Shown here: positions 36,886 through 45,422 of the stretch, one piece after another | Position numbering within the stretch: position 1 is the first letter of the stretch | Layout: each line of letters begins with the position of its first letter | Assembly: GCF_037543845.1 (NCBI RefSeq) | Contig: NZ_JBBIFX010000002.1 | Coordinates: forward strand, 496,001 to 560,000 | Length of the DNA stretch: 64,000 nt | DNA from: Gymnodinialimonas ulvae | GTDB taxonomy: Bacteria; Pseudomonadota; Alphaproteobacteria; Rhodobacterales; Rhodobacteraceae | Direction: 5' to 3' | The notes under the pieces: model-generated | Told to the model about the DNA's origin: nothing | Databases searched by the model: none | What the model saw: only the letters and a program-made list of their open reading frames with translations | Position numbers and translations under genes: made by a program

Positions 36886-38310
36886 ATGAGCGATGCGGAT
36901 ATCATCATCGTCGGCTCCGGCATGGGCGGCGCGACCCTTGCGGCGGGGCTCAAGGGCTCCGGCCTGCGCGTACTTATCCTTGAAGGCGGCGTTCATCTGA
37001 AAGACACGCCCGAGGCCCGCGATCCCGAGGCGATCTTTCGCGATGGCCATTACCGCCCCGACGAGACCTGGCTGACCCCCGAAGGCACCCGCTTCAACCC
37101 GGGCAACTACGCCTGCGTTGGCGGCAATTCGAAGTTCTACGGCGCGGTGATGATCCGCTACCGCGAGGCGGATTTCGCGCGCTGGCCGCTGGATCACGCG
37201 ACGCTTGCGGCCTTCTACACCCGCGCCGAGGCGCTTTATCAGGTGCGCGGCGACGCCATGGCGGATCCGACCGAACCGCCCCATGACGCGCCTTATCCCC
37301 ATCCTCCCGTCCCGCACGAGCCCGAGATTGCTGACCTTTCCCGCCGCCTGAAACGCGCGGGCCTGACACCGTCGCCGCTTCCGTTGGCTGTGGATCTTGA
37401 CCGTTGGCTTGCCCGCGCGTCGACCCCATGGGACGCCCATCCCGACACCAATGGCGGTAAACTTGACGCGGAAAGCGCGGCGCTGGCCTGCGCTTTGGAC
37501 GACCCGGACATCACGCTGCGCACCAACGTTTCCGTGCATCAGGTCGAAGCCGACGGTGCCCGCATCACAGGCCTCTTGACCTCCGCAGGCCGTCTGACCG
37601 CACCGCGCATCGTCCTGGCCGCAGGCGCCGTACACACCGCAGCCCTCCTGCTCCGCTCGGCCAATGACACGCACCCGACCGGCCTTGCCAACCGCTCCGA
37701 TCAGGTTGGGCGCAATTTCATGAACCACAACACGAGCGCCGTTCTTGCGCTCAGCCACCGGCGTAATCGTGCGATCTACCAGAAGACATTGCAGGTCAAC
37801 GATTGGTATGGCGACGGCCTTGGCAACGTGCAGCTTCTGGGTCGCGTCTCTACCCCGATCCTTGCCGCGCAGACCGGCCTGCCGCGCCCGTTTGCGGCCC
37901 TGATCGCCAACCATGCCATCGATTTCTATGCCATGTCCGAAGACCGACCTAACCCCGAAAGCCGCATCACTCTGCGCGGCGACGATATCGTGCTTGACTG
38001 GAAACGCTCCAATTGGGACGCGCATCTGTCGCTGGTGGCCAAGCTCAAGGAAGGGCTGCGCCGTGCGGGCTTTCCCGTTGTGCTGTCGCGCGCCTTCGAC
38101 CGTCGTACGCCCTCCCACCAATGTGGCACCGCGCGGTTGGGCGATGATCCCGCCCACTCCGTTTGCGACCCTATCGGCAAGGCCCACGATCTCGACAACC
38201 TCTACATCTGCGATGCGTCCCTGCTGCCGACCTCTGCCGCGGTGAACCCGTCCCTCACCATTGCGGCCCTTGCGTTGCGGCAAGCGGATCACCTGAGGAA
38301 TATGCCATGA
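36886..38310 (+). CDS. GMC-family FAD oxidoreductase (short form)
   Basis: 474 aa. FAD-binding DADIIIVGSGMGGATLAAGL at the N-terminus, LEGG acidic end, NYACVGGNSKFYGAVMIRYRE, and the C-terminal HQCGTARLGDDP plus NPSLTIAALALRQAD with the catalytic His and Asn of GMC enzymes. It resembles gluconate-2-dehydrogenase/sugar-oxidase flavoproteins rather than choline dehydrogenase. No signal peptide. Stop overlaps the SDR start. Likely oxidises a sugar or polyol hydroxyl. Confidence 0.9.
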   Translation: MSDADIIIVGSGMGGATLAAGLKGSGLRVLILEGGVHLKDTPEARDPEAIFRDGHYRPDETWLTPEGTRFNPGNYACVGGNSKFYGAVMIRYREADFARWPLDHATLAAFYTRAEALYQVRGDAMADPTEPPHDAPYPHPPVPHEPEIADLSRRLKRAGLTPSPLPLAVDLDRWLARASTPWDAHPDTNGGKLDAESAALACALDDPDITLRTNVSVHQVEADGARITGLLTSAGRLTAPRIVLAAGAVHTAALLLRSANDTHPTGLANRSDQVGRNFMNHNTSAVLALSHRRNRAIYQKTLQVNDWYGDGLGNVQLLGRVSTPILAAQTGLPRPFAALIANHAIDFYAMSEDRPNPESRITLRGDDIVLDWKRSNWDAHLSLVAKLKEGLRRAGFPVVLSRAFDRRTPSHQCGTARLGDDPAHSVCDPIGKAHDLDNLYICDASLLPTSAAVNPSLTIAALALRQADHLRNMP

Positions 38311-39020
38311 AAACAGCCCTCATCACAGGTGGCCAACAGGGCATCGGCCTTGGCATCGCGCAGGCGTTGCATGATGCGGGCTGGCGCATCGCCATCGCGT
38401 CCGAGCCGCCCACCGCCGATCTTCCGTTCGACGCCACCTACCACCAACACGACGTCCGCTACCTCGACGCGATCCCCGCGTTGCTCGACGCAGTCGGCCC
38501 GGTCACCACCTTCGTCTCCAACGCGGGCGTCGGCGCGCTCAGTCGCGGTGACCTACTCGATATGACCCCCGAAAGCTTCGACCGCTGCATCGACATCAAC
38601 ACCCGTGGCGCTTTCTTTCTTGCACAAGAAGTTGCGCGCCGCATGCTGATCCAACCGGCCGACCCGTTCCGCTCGATCTCCTTCATCACCTCCGTCAGCG
38701 CCACGATGTCGAACCCCGATCGCGCCGAATACAACGCCTCCAAAGCTGCCACCGCCGCTCTGGTGCAGGCCTTCGCACTGCGCCTTGCGACCGACGGCAT
38801 CGGCGTCTACGACATCCGCCCCGGAATCATCGCATCGCCCATGACCGCGCCCGTCGCCGATCGCTACACCGCCCGCATCCCCGACCTGATCCCGCAGGCC
38901 CGGTGGGGACAGCCCGCCGATATAGGCGCGGTCATGGTCCCGCTGGCACGCGGTGATTTCGCCTATTCGACGGGGGCCGTGATCCCGGTCGACGGCGGCA
39001 TGTCCATCGAAAGGTTCTAG
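38307..39020 (+). CDS. SDR-family oxidoreductase
   Basis: 237 aa from the ATG that overlaps the upstream stop (ATGA). TGGQQGIGLGIAQAL cofactor loop, SNAGVGA, Ser in FITSVSA, YNASKAATAAL catalytic pair, VIPVDGGMSIERF end. The pattern is that of 3-ketoacyl-ACP-reductase-like sugar dehydrogenases. Six bp before the next GMC gene. NAD(P)-linked oxidation of a pathway intermediate is inferred. Confidence 0.92.
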   Translation: MKTALITGGQQGIGLGIAQALHDAGWRIAIASEPPTADLPFDATYHQHDVRYLDAIPALLDAVGPVTTFVSNAGVGALSRGDLLDMTPESFDRCIDINTRGAFFLAQEVARRMLIQPADPFRSISFITSVSATMSNPDRAEYNASKAATAALVQAFALRLATDGIGVYDIRPGIIASPMTAPVADRYTARIPDLIPQARWGQPADIGAVMVPLARGDFAYSTGAVIPVDGGMSIERF

Positions 39021-39026
39021 GCCGCC

Positions 39027-40613
39027 ATGTCCGAATCCTACGACTTCGTGATCATCGGCGGCGGCTCGGCGGGCTCGGTCATCGCGTCGCGCCTGTCGGA
39101 AAATCCCGACGTCTCCGTATGTCTGCTTGAGGCCGGAGGCTCCGACCGCTACCCGTTCTTTCATCTGCCCGCGGGCTTTGCCAAGATGACCAAGGGCATC
39201 GGGTCGTGGGGCTGGACGACGACGCCGCAAAAACACATGCAAAACAAGGTTTTCACCTATACGCAGGCCAAGGTGATCGGCGGTGGCTCCGCGATCAACG
39301 CGCAGATCTACACCCGCGGCCACCCCCTTGATTACGACGAATGGCGGCAGCAGGGCTGCACCGGGTGGGCTTATGAAGATGTGCTCCCCTATTTCCGCAA
39401 ATCCGAGGGCAACGACAGCTTTTCAGGGCGCTATCACGGCCAGGAAGGCCCATTGGGCGTCTCAAGACCGGCCGCCCCCCTGCCGATCTGCGACGCCTAT
39501 TTCGAGGCGGCGCAAGCGCTTGGCATTCCCTTGAATCCCGATGTCACCGGAGAGGTGCAGGAGGGCGCCGCCTTCTATCAGCTGACGCAGAAAAACGCTC
39601 GCCGGTCCTCCGCCGCGATGGCGTTCCTGCACCCCAACAAACGCCGCCCGAACTTGACCGTGAAACTCGGCGCGCAGGTCCGGCGTCTCATCTTGGAAAA
39701 GGGGCGCGCCACGGGCGTCGAACTCCTCGACCGGTCCCTGATCCACGCGGGGACCGAGGTGATCCTGTCCTCCGGCGCCATCGGCTCGCCGCGCCTTCTG
39801 CAACTCTCCGGCATCGGCCCCGCCGATGACCTCCGCGCGCTCGGGATCGATGTGACGCTCGACCAGGCGCAGGTGGGCGCGAACCTCCAAGACCACCTCG
39901 ATCTCTATTGCATCGCCGAGGTTTCCGGACCCCACACCTACGACCGCTTCGCAAAACCGCACCTCAGCGCGCTGGCAGCCCTGCAATATCTCTTCACCCG
40001 CAAAGGCCCTGTCGCTTCAAGTCTCTTTGAAACCGGCGGTTTCTGGTACGCCGACGAAAATGCCCGCTCCCCCGACCTGCAACTCCACCTTGGTCTTGGC
40101 ACCGGGATCGAGGCGGGCGTGGCTGCCATGCCCGAAGGCGGCGTCACGCTCAATTCCTGCTACCTGCGCCCGCGCTCGCGCGGCACTGTCCGCCTGCAAT
40201 CCGCAAACCCCACCATGCCCCCCTTGATCGATCCCAATTACTGCGCCGATCCGCAGGACCGCGCCATGTCGATCCGGGGTCTCAAACTCACGCAATTAAT
40301 TCTTGCACAAGAACCTCTCAAGCCCTTCATCAAGGCCGAACGCCTTCCCGGACCGGACGTGCAGACGGACGACGATTATTTCAACTTCATCTGCCAACAT
40401 TCCAAGACCTCGCACCATTGCGCCGGAACCTGCGCGATGGGGACGGGCGAGAGCGCCGTTGTCACGCCCCGTCTGACCTTCAACGGGATCGAAAAACTCC
40501 GCGTCGCCGATGCCTCCATCATGCCCAGTGTCGTTTCTTCCAACACAAACGCGCCCACGATCATGATCGGCGAAAAGGCCGCCGACATGATCCGCGAAGA
40601 TCATGGGATCTGA
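39027..40613 (+). CDS. GMC-family oxidoreductase (choline-dehydrogenase-like)
   Basis: 528 aa. FAD site YDFVIIGGGSAGSVIASRLSE, LLEAGG, GMC signature 1 around KVIGGGSAINAQIYTRGHPLDYDEW, signature 2 around ILSSGAIGSPRLLQLSGIGP, and C-terminal KTSHHCAGTCAMG and SNTNAPTIMIGEKAADMI with the catalytic His and Asn. Full family length. Second GMC enzyme of the operon, which implies two separate alcohol oxidations or two substrates. Electron acceptor unknown. Confidence 0.95.
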   Translation: MSESYDFVIIGGGSAGSVIASRLSENPDVSVCLLEAGGSDRYPFFHLPAGFAKMTKGIGSWGWTTTPQKHMQNKVFTYTQAKVIGGGSAINAQIYTRGHPLDYDEWRQQGCTGWAYEDVLPYFRKSEGNDSFSGRYHGQEGPLGVSRPAAPLPICDAYFEAAQALGIPLNPDVTGEVQEGAAFYQLTQKNARRSSAAMAFLHPNKRRPNLTVKLGAQVRRLILEKGRATGVELLDRSLIHAGTEVILSSGAIGSPRLLQLSGIGPADDLRALGIDVTLDQAQVGANLQDHLDLYCIAEVSGPHTYDRFAKPHLSALAALQYLFTRKGPVASSLFETGGFWYADENARSPDLQLHLGLGTGIEAGVAAMPEGGVTLNSCYLRPRSRGTVRLQSANPTMPPLIDPNYCADPQDRAMSIRGLKLTQLILAQEPLKPFIKAERLPGPDVQTDDDYFNFICQHSKTSHHCAGTCAMGTGESAVVTPRLTFNGIEKLRVADASIMPSVVSSNTNAPTIMIGEKAADMIREDHGI

Positions 40614-40616
40614 CCG

Positions 40617-41780
40617 ATGAAACTCCCCACCAGTACCGGAACGCTTGAAGACTACACGCTGCAAAGCGACCCGCTCACGCCCCGCGCGCCGAAGGTGCCG
40701 CTGACCCGCACCGCCTTCGCCGCCGCTCATATCGTGAGCGACCCAATGGCCGAATGGGACCCATGGGTCGGTCGCCCCGCCGTCGATTGGGACGCCACCC
40801 TACGCTTCCGCGAAACCCTCTGGGATCAGGGACTTGGTCTCGCCGAGGCCATGGACACCGCACAGCGCGGCATGGGCGTCGACTGGGAAACGGCGCAGGA
40901 ATTGATCATCCGTACGATGCGCGCGGCCAAGGCCCATCCCGCCAAGCCCCGCGTCGCTTGTGGGGCAGGAACGGATCATGTTTCTGTAGAAGAACTAACA
41001 ACGCCCGACGCCATCCGTGCGGCCTACCTGACGCAGATGGAGACCATCGAGGCCGAGGGCGGCCAACTCATCCTCATGGCCACCCGCGCGCTGCCCGTCA
41101 TCGGCGCGAGCCCGGACACCTATGCCTATCTCTACGACGATCTCATCGCGCAGGCCTCCGCGCCTGTGATCCTGCATTGGCTCGGGCCGATGTTTGACCC
41201 CGCGCTTACGGGATATTGGGGCGCCTCCGATATTGCTGCGGCAAATGCCACCGTCCTCGATCTCATCACCCGCAATGCCGCCAAGATCGACGGCATCAAA
41301 ATCTCACTTCTGGATCAATCCCATGAAGAGGCCTTCCGCGCCCAACTGCCCAAGGGCGTCCGCCTCTACACCGGCGACGATTTCAATTACGCCGAGCTGA
41401 TGATCGGAGACGGCACGCATTATTCCCACGCGCTTCTCGGCATCTTCGCAGCCATCGCCCCCGCCGCTGCGCAGGCGCTCGAAGCCTTGGCCCGAAACGA
41501 CACGCAAACCTATCATGCGCTGCTTGCCCCCACCGTGCCCCTGAGCCGCGAGATCTTCAAAGCGCCGACGCAATTCTACAAGGCGGGCATTGCGTTCCTC
41601 GCCTGGCTCAATGGCCACCAACCGCATTTCATCATGCCCGCGGGGTTCCAATCCGCGCGCGAGATCACCCATTACGCGCAGGTCTTCCGTCTTGCCGACC
41701 AAGCCCGCCTGCTCATCAACCCCGACATCGCCACCCACCGCATGTCGCACCTTCTGGCGCTGCACGGGATAGACGCATGA
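40617..41780 (+). CDS. DUF993 / dihydrodipicolinate-synthase-like protein
   Basis: 387 aa. A TIM-barrel of the DHDPS-related DUF993 group: RVACGAGTDHVS, LILMATRALPVIGASPDTYAYLYDDLIAQASAPVILHWLGPMFDP, and KIDGIKISLLDQSHEEAFRA, where the second Lys (GIKIS) is in place for a Schiff base, then LYTGDDFNYAELMIGDG. DHDPS relatives split or form 2-keto acids. No characterised function for DUF993 is known to me. Start 3 bp after the GMC stop; stop overlaps the LacI start. Confidence 0.88.
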   Translation: MKLPTSTGTLEDYTLQSDPLTPRAPKVPLTRTAFAAAHIVSDPMAEWDPWVGRPAVDWDATLRFRETLWDQGLGLAEAMDTAQRGMGVDWETAQELIIRTMRAAKAHPAKPRVACGAGTDHVSVEELTTPDAIRAAYLTQMETIEAEGGQLILMATRALPVIGASPDTYAYLYDDLIAQASAPVILHWLGPMFDPALTGYWGASDIAAANATVLDLITRNAAKIDGIKISLLDQSHEEAFRAQLPKGVRLYTGDDFNYAELMIGDGTHYSHALLGIFAAIAPAAAQALEALARNDTQTYHALLAPTVPLSREIFKAPTQFYKAGIAFLAWLNGHQPHFIMPAGFQSAREITHYAQVFRLADQARLLINPDIATHRMSHLLALHGIDA

Positions 41781-42784
41781 CTCGCCGCCCGACGATCCTC
41801 GATGTTGCGGCCAAGGCGGGCGTGTCCAAGTCCACCGTTTCCCTCGTCCTGCAGAATTCCACCCAGGTGAAGGACGAAACCCGCCGGGCCGTGCGCAATG
41901 CGATGGCCGAGATCGGCTATGTCTACAACCGCGCCGCCGCGCAGATGCGCTCGCAGTCCGCGGGTCTCGTGGGCCTTGTCATCAACGACCTGCGCAACCC
42001 GTTCTTCACCGAATTCGCCACCGTCCTGCAAATGACACTCGCCGCCAAAGGCTTCGCCACCGTCATCGCCAATTCTGACGAAGATACTGATTTGCAAGCC
42101 AAACTCGTGGGCTCGATGATCGAACATGGTGTCTCGGCGCTGGTCGTCTCGCCCGCTTACGGGTCTGGTGCGGCAACGTTCGATCAACTCGCACATGCCA
42201 ACCTGCCCACGATACAGGTCCTGCGACAGACCGACACCCGCACCGACCGCTTTCCCTTCGCCAGCTTCGACTATGCCGCCGGGTCTGCCCGCGCCACGCG
42301 GCACCTGATCAACCAGGGCAGTCAACGCATCGCCTTTGTCGGCGGCATCGACGGCGCCGCGATCACCGCAGAGCGAAAATCCGGCTACCTCGCCGAAATG
42401 ACGCGCGCTCAGACCGTGCCCCTGACCTTCCATGGCCGGTCAAGCCGTGCGTTCGGCATGCTAACCGCCCAATCCCTTCTTGACGCGGGCGCCGATGCTG
42501 CGGTCTGTTTCAACGATCTCGTGGCTCTGGGCCTGCACGCGGGTTTCGCGCGGGCGGGCACGACGCTTGGACAGGATTTCCGTATCGTGGGCTTTGACGA
42601 CATCGAAGAATGCGCTTTGGTCTGGCCGCAGATCAGCTCCGTGGCCTGCGACATCGACGGCTTTGCGCGCACCACCGCCGACCGGCTTCTGGCGTGGATG
42701 CAGGACGGCACGGTGCCCCCGCCCGAGGAACGCGCGCCCGTCGATCTTGTTGCCCGCACCTCCAGCACTGGACGCCTGCCATGA
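41777..42784 (+). CDS. LacI-family transcriptional repressor
   Basis: 335 aa. HTH PTILDVAAKAGVSKSTVSLVLQNSTQVKDETRRAV (residues 5-40) with the hinge MAEIGYVYNRAAAQMRS, followed by a periplasmic-binding-like core VGLVINDLRNPFFTEF, VSPAYGSG, IAFVGG, RIVGFDDIEECALVWPQISSV. It sits inside the operon, overlapping both neighbours by 4 bp, so it should autoregulate. The twin TGGAACGTTCCA sites at 33492-33527 are the natural targets. The inducer is probably the operon's substrate. Confidence 0.95.
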   Translation: MTRRPTILDVAAKAGVSKSTVSLVLQNSTQVKDETRRAVRNAMAEIGYVYNRAAAQMRSQSAGLVGLVINDLRNPFFTEFATVLQMTLAAKGFATVIANSDEDTDLQAKLVGSMIEHGVSALVVSPAYGSGAATFDQLAHANLPTIQVLRQTDTRTDRFPFASFDYAAGSARATRHLINQGSQRIAFVGGIDGAAITAERKSGYLAEMTRAQTVPLTFHGRSSRAFGMLTAQSLLDAGADAAVCFNDLVALGLHAGFARAGTTLGQDFRIVGFDDIEECALVWPQISSVACDIDGFARTTADRLLAWMQDGTVPPPEERAPVDLVARTSSTGRLP

Positions 42785-44028
42785 CCCCTGAAACGTTCCT
42801 GCGCGCGCTCTTTGCCCGTGCCGTAGAAGTCGCCGACCCGATGCAATCGCTCGCCGCCGCCCTGCCGCCAAAACCCGCGGGCCGGGTCCTTGTGATCGGT
42901 GCGGGCAAGGCCAGCGCGCGCATGGCCGAAGCGGTGGAGGCCGAATGGGGCCCGTGCGAGGGGCTGGTCATCACCCGGTATGGCTACGCCCGCCCGTGCC
43001 AGGGTATCGAAATCGTCGAAGCCGCCCATCCCGTCCCCGACGCGGCGGGCGAGGTCGCCACCAAACGCCTTTTGGCCCGTCTCGAAAGCGTTGGCGAAGG
43101 TGACTTCGTCCTCGCCCTGATTTCCGGCGGAGGCTCCGCACTCCTGATCGCGCCCGCAGGCGACATCACGTTGGAGGAAAAGCAATCCCTGACGCAGGCG
43201 CTGCTGGCCTCCGGCGCGCCGATTGGCGAGATCAACGGCATCCGAAAGGAACTGTCCGCCGTCAAAGGCGGGCGGCTGGCCGCCGCCGCTTACCCCGCCC
43301 GCATGTTGGCGCTGATGATTTCCGACGTGCCCGGCGATCACCCCGGCGACATCGCCAGCGGTCCAACCGTGGGCAACACCGGTTCCGCCAAACGCGCGCT
43401 CAAAGCGTTGGATCACTGGGGCGTTGTCCCGCCCGCGTCGATCAAGGCCTATCTCGAAAAGGGCGGCGATCCGGTCCTACCCGATGATCCACGCCTGTCG
43501 CGGGTTGAAAACGTGATCTACGCCGCCCCCTCGCAATCGCTCGCCGCCGCGGCGGACATGGCGCGGGCGCAGGGCTATGACGCGCAAATCCTTGGCGACG
43601 CCGTGGAGGGCGAGGCCCGCGATATCGCCGCCGGCCATGCCGACCTTGCCCGCTCCGCTGCCCCCGGTACGCTGATCCTGTCGGGCGGTGAATTGACGGT
43701 GACGCGGCGCGGCGACGGGATCGGCGGGCCCAACGCGGAATATGCACTGGCGCTTGCCATTGCACTGGACGGTGCGCCGGGCATTCACGCGCTGGCCTGT
43801 GACACCGACGGCGTCGACGGCGCGGCAGAGGTGGCAGGTGCCGTGATCGGACCCGACACGCTCGCCAAAGCCCGCGCCGCCGGGATCGACCCGCAATCAG
43901 CCCTCGACCGCAATGACGCACATAGCTTTTTCGCCGCCATCAACGATCAGGTCGTGCCCGGCCCGACCCTCACCAACGTCAACGATTTCCGCGCCATCTT
44001 CGTCGGCCCGGAAACACCCCGGGATTGA
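42781..44028 (+). CDS. Glycerate 2-kinase (DUF4147/MOFRL)
   Basis: 415 aa. N-terminal GCKR-type domain with VLVIGAGKASARMAEAV, PDAAGEVATKRLL and FVLALISGGGSALL; C-terminal MOFRL domain with ILSGGELTVT and DTDGVDGAAEVAG, both diagnostic. It makes 2-phosphoglycerate from D-glycerate, feeding lower glycolysis. Its presence implies that the operon yields glycerate, for example through tartronate semialdehyde or hydroxypyruvate. Overlaps the LacI stop (ATGA). Confidence 0.93.
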   Translation: MTPETFLRALFARAVEVADPMQSLAAALPPKPAGRVLVIGAGKASARMAEAVEAEWGPCEGLVITRYGYARPCQGIEIVEAAHPVPDAAGEVATKRLLARLESVGEGDFVLALISGGGSALLIAPAGDITLEEKQSLTQALLASGAPIGEINGIRKELSAVKGGRLAAAAYPARMLALMISDVPGDHPGDIASGPTVGNTGSAKRALKALDHWGVVPPASIKAYLEKGGDPVLPDDPRLSRVENVIYAAPSQSLAAAADMARAQGYDAQILGDAVEGEARDIAAGHADLARSAAPGTLILSGGELTVTRRGDGIGGPNAEYALALAIALDGAPGIHALACDTDGVDGAAEVAGAVIGPDTLAKARAAGIDPQSALDRNDAHSFFAAINDQVVPGPTLTNVNDFRAIFVGPETPRD

Positions 44029-44033
44029 CCGAT

Positions 44034-44342
44034 ATGCTGATCCACACCGTCCTTCTGAACCCCGCCTCCGACGCATCGCAATCCGCCTTCGACGCGGCGA
44101 TGCAAATCCTCGCTCAGCTCGCCGAAACGCTGCCTGGCATGCTCGCCTTCCACCATGGCCCGAACCGGGACTTCGAAGCCAAATCGCAGGCCTATACCTA
44201 CGGCTTCACGTGCCATTTCACGGACCGCGCCGCTTTGGAGGCTTACGCCGCCAACCCTGACCACCAACGCGCGGGCGCACTGCTCGTGACCCATTGCAAA
44301 GGCGGCGCGGATGGAATTTTCGTCTCCGATCTCGCGGTCTGA
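44034..44342 (+). CDS. Dabb (stress-responsive A/B barrel) domain protein
   Basis: 102 aa from ATG 44034 (a TTG at 44025 overlaps the upstream stop). Dabb signature: MLIHTVLLNPA, LPGMLAFHHGPNRDFEAKSQAYTYGFTCHFTDRAALEAYAANPDHQRAG, then DLAV. Small dimeric barrel, often found beside sugar- and aromatic-catabolic enzymes and of uncertain function. Last gene of the LacI operon. Confidence 0.9.
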   Translation: MLIHTVLLNPASDASQSAFDAAMQILAQLAETLPGMLAFHHGPNRDFEAKSQAYTYGFTCHFTDRAALEAYAANPDHQRAGALLVTHCKGGADGIFVSDLAV

Positions 44343-44408
44343 CTGGCGAAGCCGCCCGATCCGGGGCAGGGTGCCTGCAGAGCAGCGCAAATCGCGGGAC
44401 ACACCGCC

Positions 44409-45332
44409 ATGGCCGATCCGACATCATCGCTGGGGCTTTTCTTCGTCGCCGACGGGCTGCGCCTGGAAAAGCAATCCTGGCTTCTTGCCGCCAGCCTCCA
44501 CACGGCGCATGCGGGCGATATGCGCGTCCGGAAATTCGCCTATGTCTCCGACGCCCATCGCCCTGAGTTCCGCGATATGACCCACGCCATGTTCGACGTC
44601 TGCGGCGTCGAATTGCGCGCGCTGCCCAAGCCACCGCAATGGAACAAACCCTATCCGCACGGCAACAAGATCGTCGCCGCCTGCGATGATCGCGGCACCA
44701 CGCATTCGATCTTCCTCGATACCGATATGGCCTGCACCCGCAGTCTGGCGGAGTTCATGGATCTCGCCCCCGACACCATTGCCGCAGCACCCGAGGGCCG
44801 CCCGACATGGGGTGACAAGAATGATCGCTGGGCCCGGGCCTACGCGCATTTCGACATGCCCGTACCGACGGAACGTGTGCGGCTTCTGCGCGGCGGCCGG
44901 GTGCAATATCCGCCCTATTTCAACGCCGGGTTCGTCGCTTTTCCCGAGGCGCAGCATCCCGAGGATGGCCGCCGCTTCGCCGATCATTGGCGCGACACCG
45001 CGCTGGACTTTGACCGGGGCTGCAAGATTGCAAACAAGCGCCCTTGGCTCGATCAGATCAGCCTGCCGCTGACCGTCAAACGCTTTGGCTACAAGGTCCG
45101 GGTTCTGGATGAGATGCACAATTATTCGCTGTCGCATCGCGGCGATTACGCCACCACGCCCGACGCGGTGATCCTGCATTACCACCGCATGCGGTTTCTC
45201 GCCCAGGCGCCGCAATGGTCCGGCCTGCGCGAGATGCTGCTTGAGACCACGCCGGCCGCGCATCGTGACGGCATCGCCGATTGGGTGGCTGAGGTGGATT
45301 CTGCGCCAGACGCCGTTCCGGAAAACGGATAG
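44409..45332 (+). CDS. Glycosyltransferase-like protein with DxD motif
   Basis: 307 aa, no membrane segment. Centre KPYPHGNKIVAACDDRGTTHSIFLDTDMACTRSL has the DxD (DTD) of GT-A enzymes at about residue 114, and PPYFNAGFVAFPEAQHP plus WLDQISLPLTVKRFGY is like GT8-type proteins. Resembles short sugar transferases but I cannot name the family with certainty. 66 bp after the operon above; same direction, so read-through is possible though its role would differ. Confidence 0.65.
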   Translation: MADPTSSLGLFFVADGLRLEKQSWLLAASLHTAHAGDMRVRKFAYVSDAHRPEFRDMTHAMFDVCGVELRALPKPPQWNKPYPHGNKIVAACDDRGTTHSIFLDTDMACTRSLAEFMDLAPDTIAAAPEGRPTWGDKNDRWARAYAHFDMPVPTERVRLLRGGRVQYPPYFNAGFVAFPEAQHPEDGRRFADHWRDTALDFDRGCKIANKRPWLDQISLPLTVKRFGYKVRVLDEMHNYSLSHRGDYATTPDAVILHYHRMRFLAQAPQWSGLREMLLETTPAAHRDGIADWVAEVDSAPDAVPENG

Positions 45333-45338
45333 GTCGGT

Positions 45339-45418
45339 TGGGGGCGCTGCCCCCTTACGCGCCCTTTCCCAAGGGAAAGAACGCGTCCCCCCGAGGTTTT
45401 TCTGGCAAGATGAAAGAG
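45339..45418. repeat. Intergenic repeat-like element between convergent genes
   Basis: Stem GGGGGC-GCT-GCCCCC (45340-45354), stem CTTTCCC-AA-GGGAAAG (45364-45379), then CCCCCGAGG, a T-run and GGCAAGATGAAAG. From memory this CCCCCGAGG...TTTTT...CAAGATGAA layout recurs between genes in Rhodobacteraceae. Here it separates the convergent glycosyltransferase-like gene and ribokinase, so it may end both transcripts. Confidence 0.5.
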
Positions 45419-45422
45419 CGCG

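Noticed and set aside
36118..38292. Minus-strand open frame of 724 codons; similar ones at 28474-30498 and 52013-53506
   Set aside because: Antisense to enoyl-CoA hydratase and GMC genes (or to the ABC genes and uvrC) with clear family motifs; no motif or ribosome site of their own.
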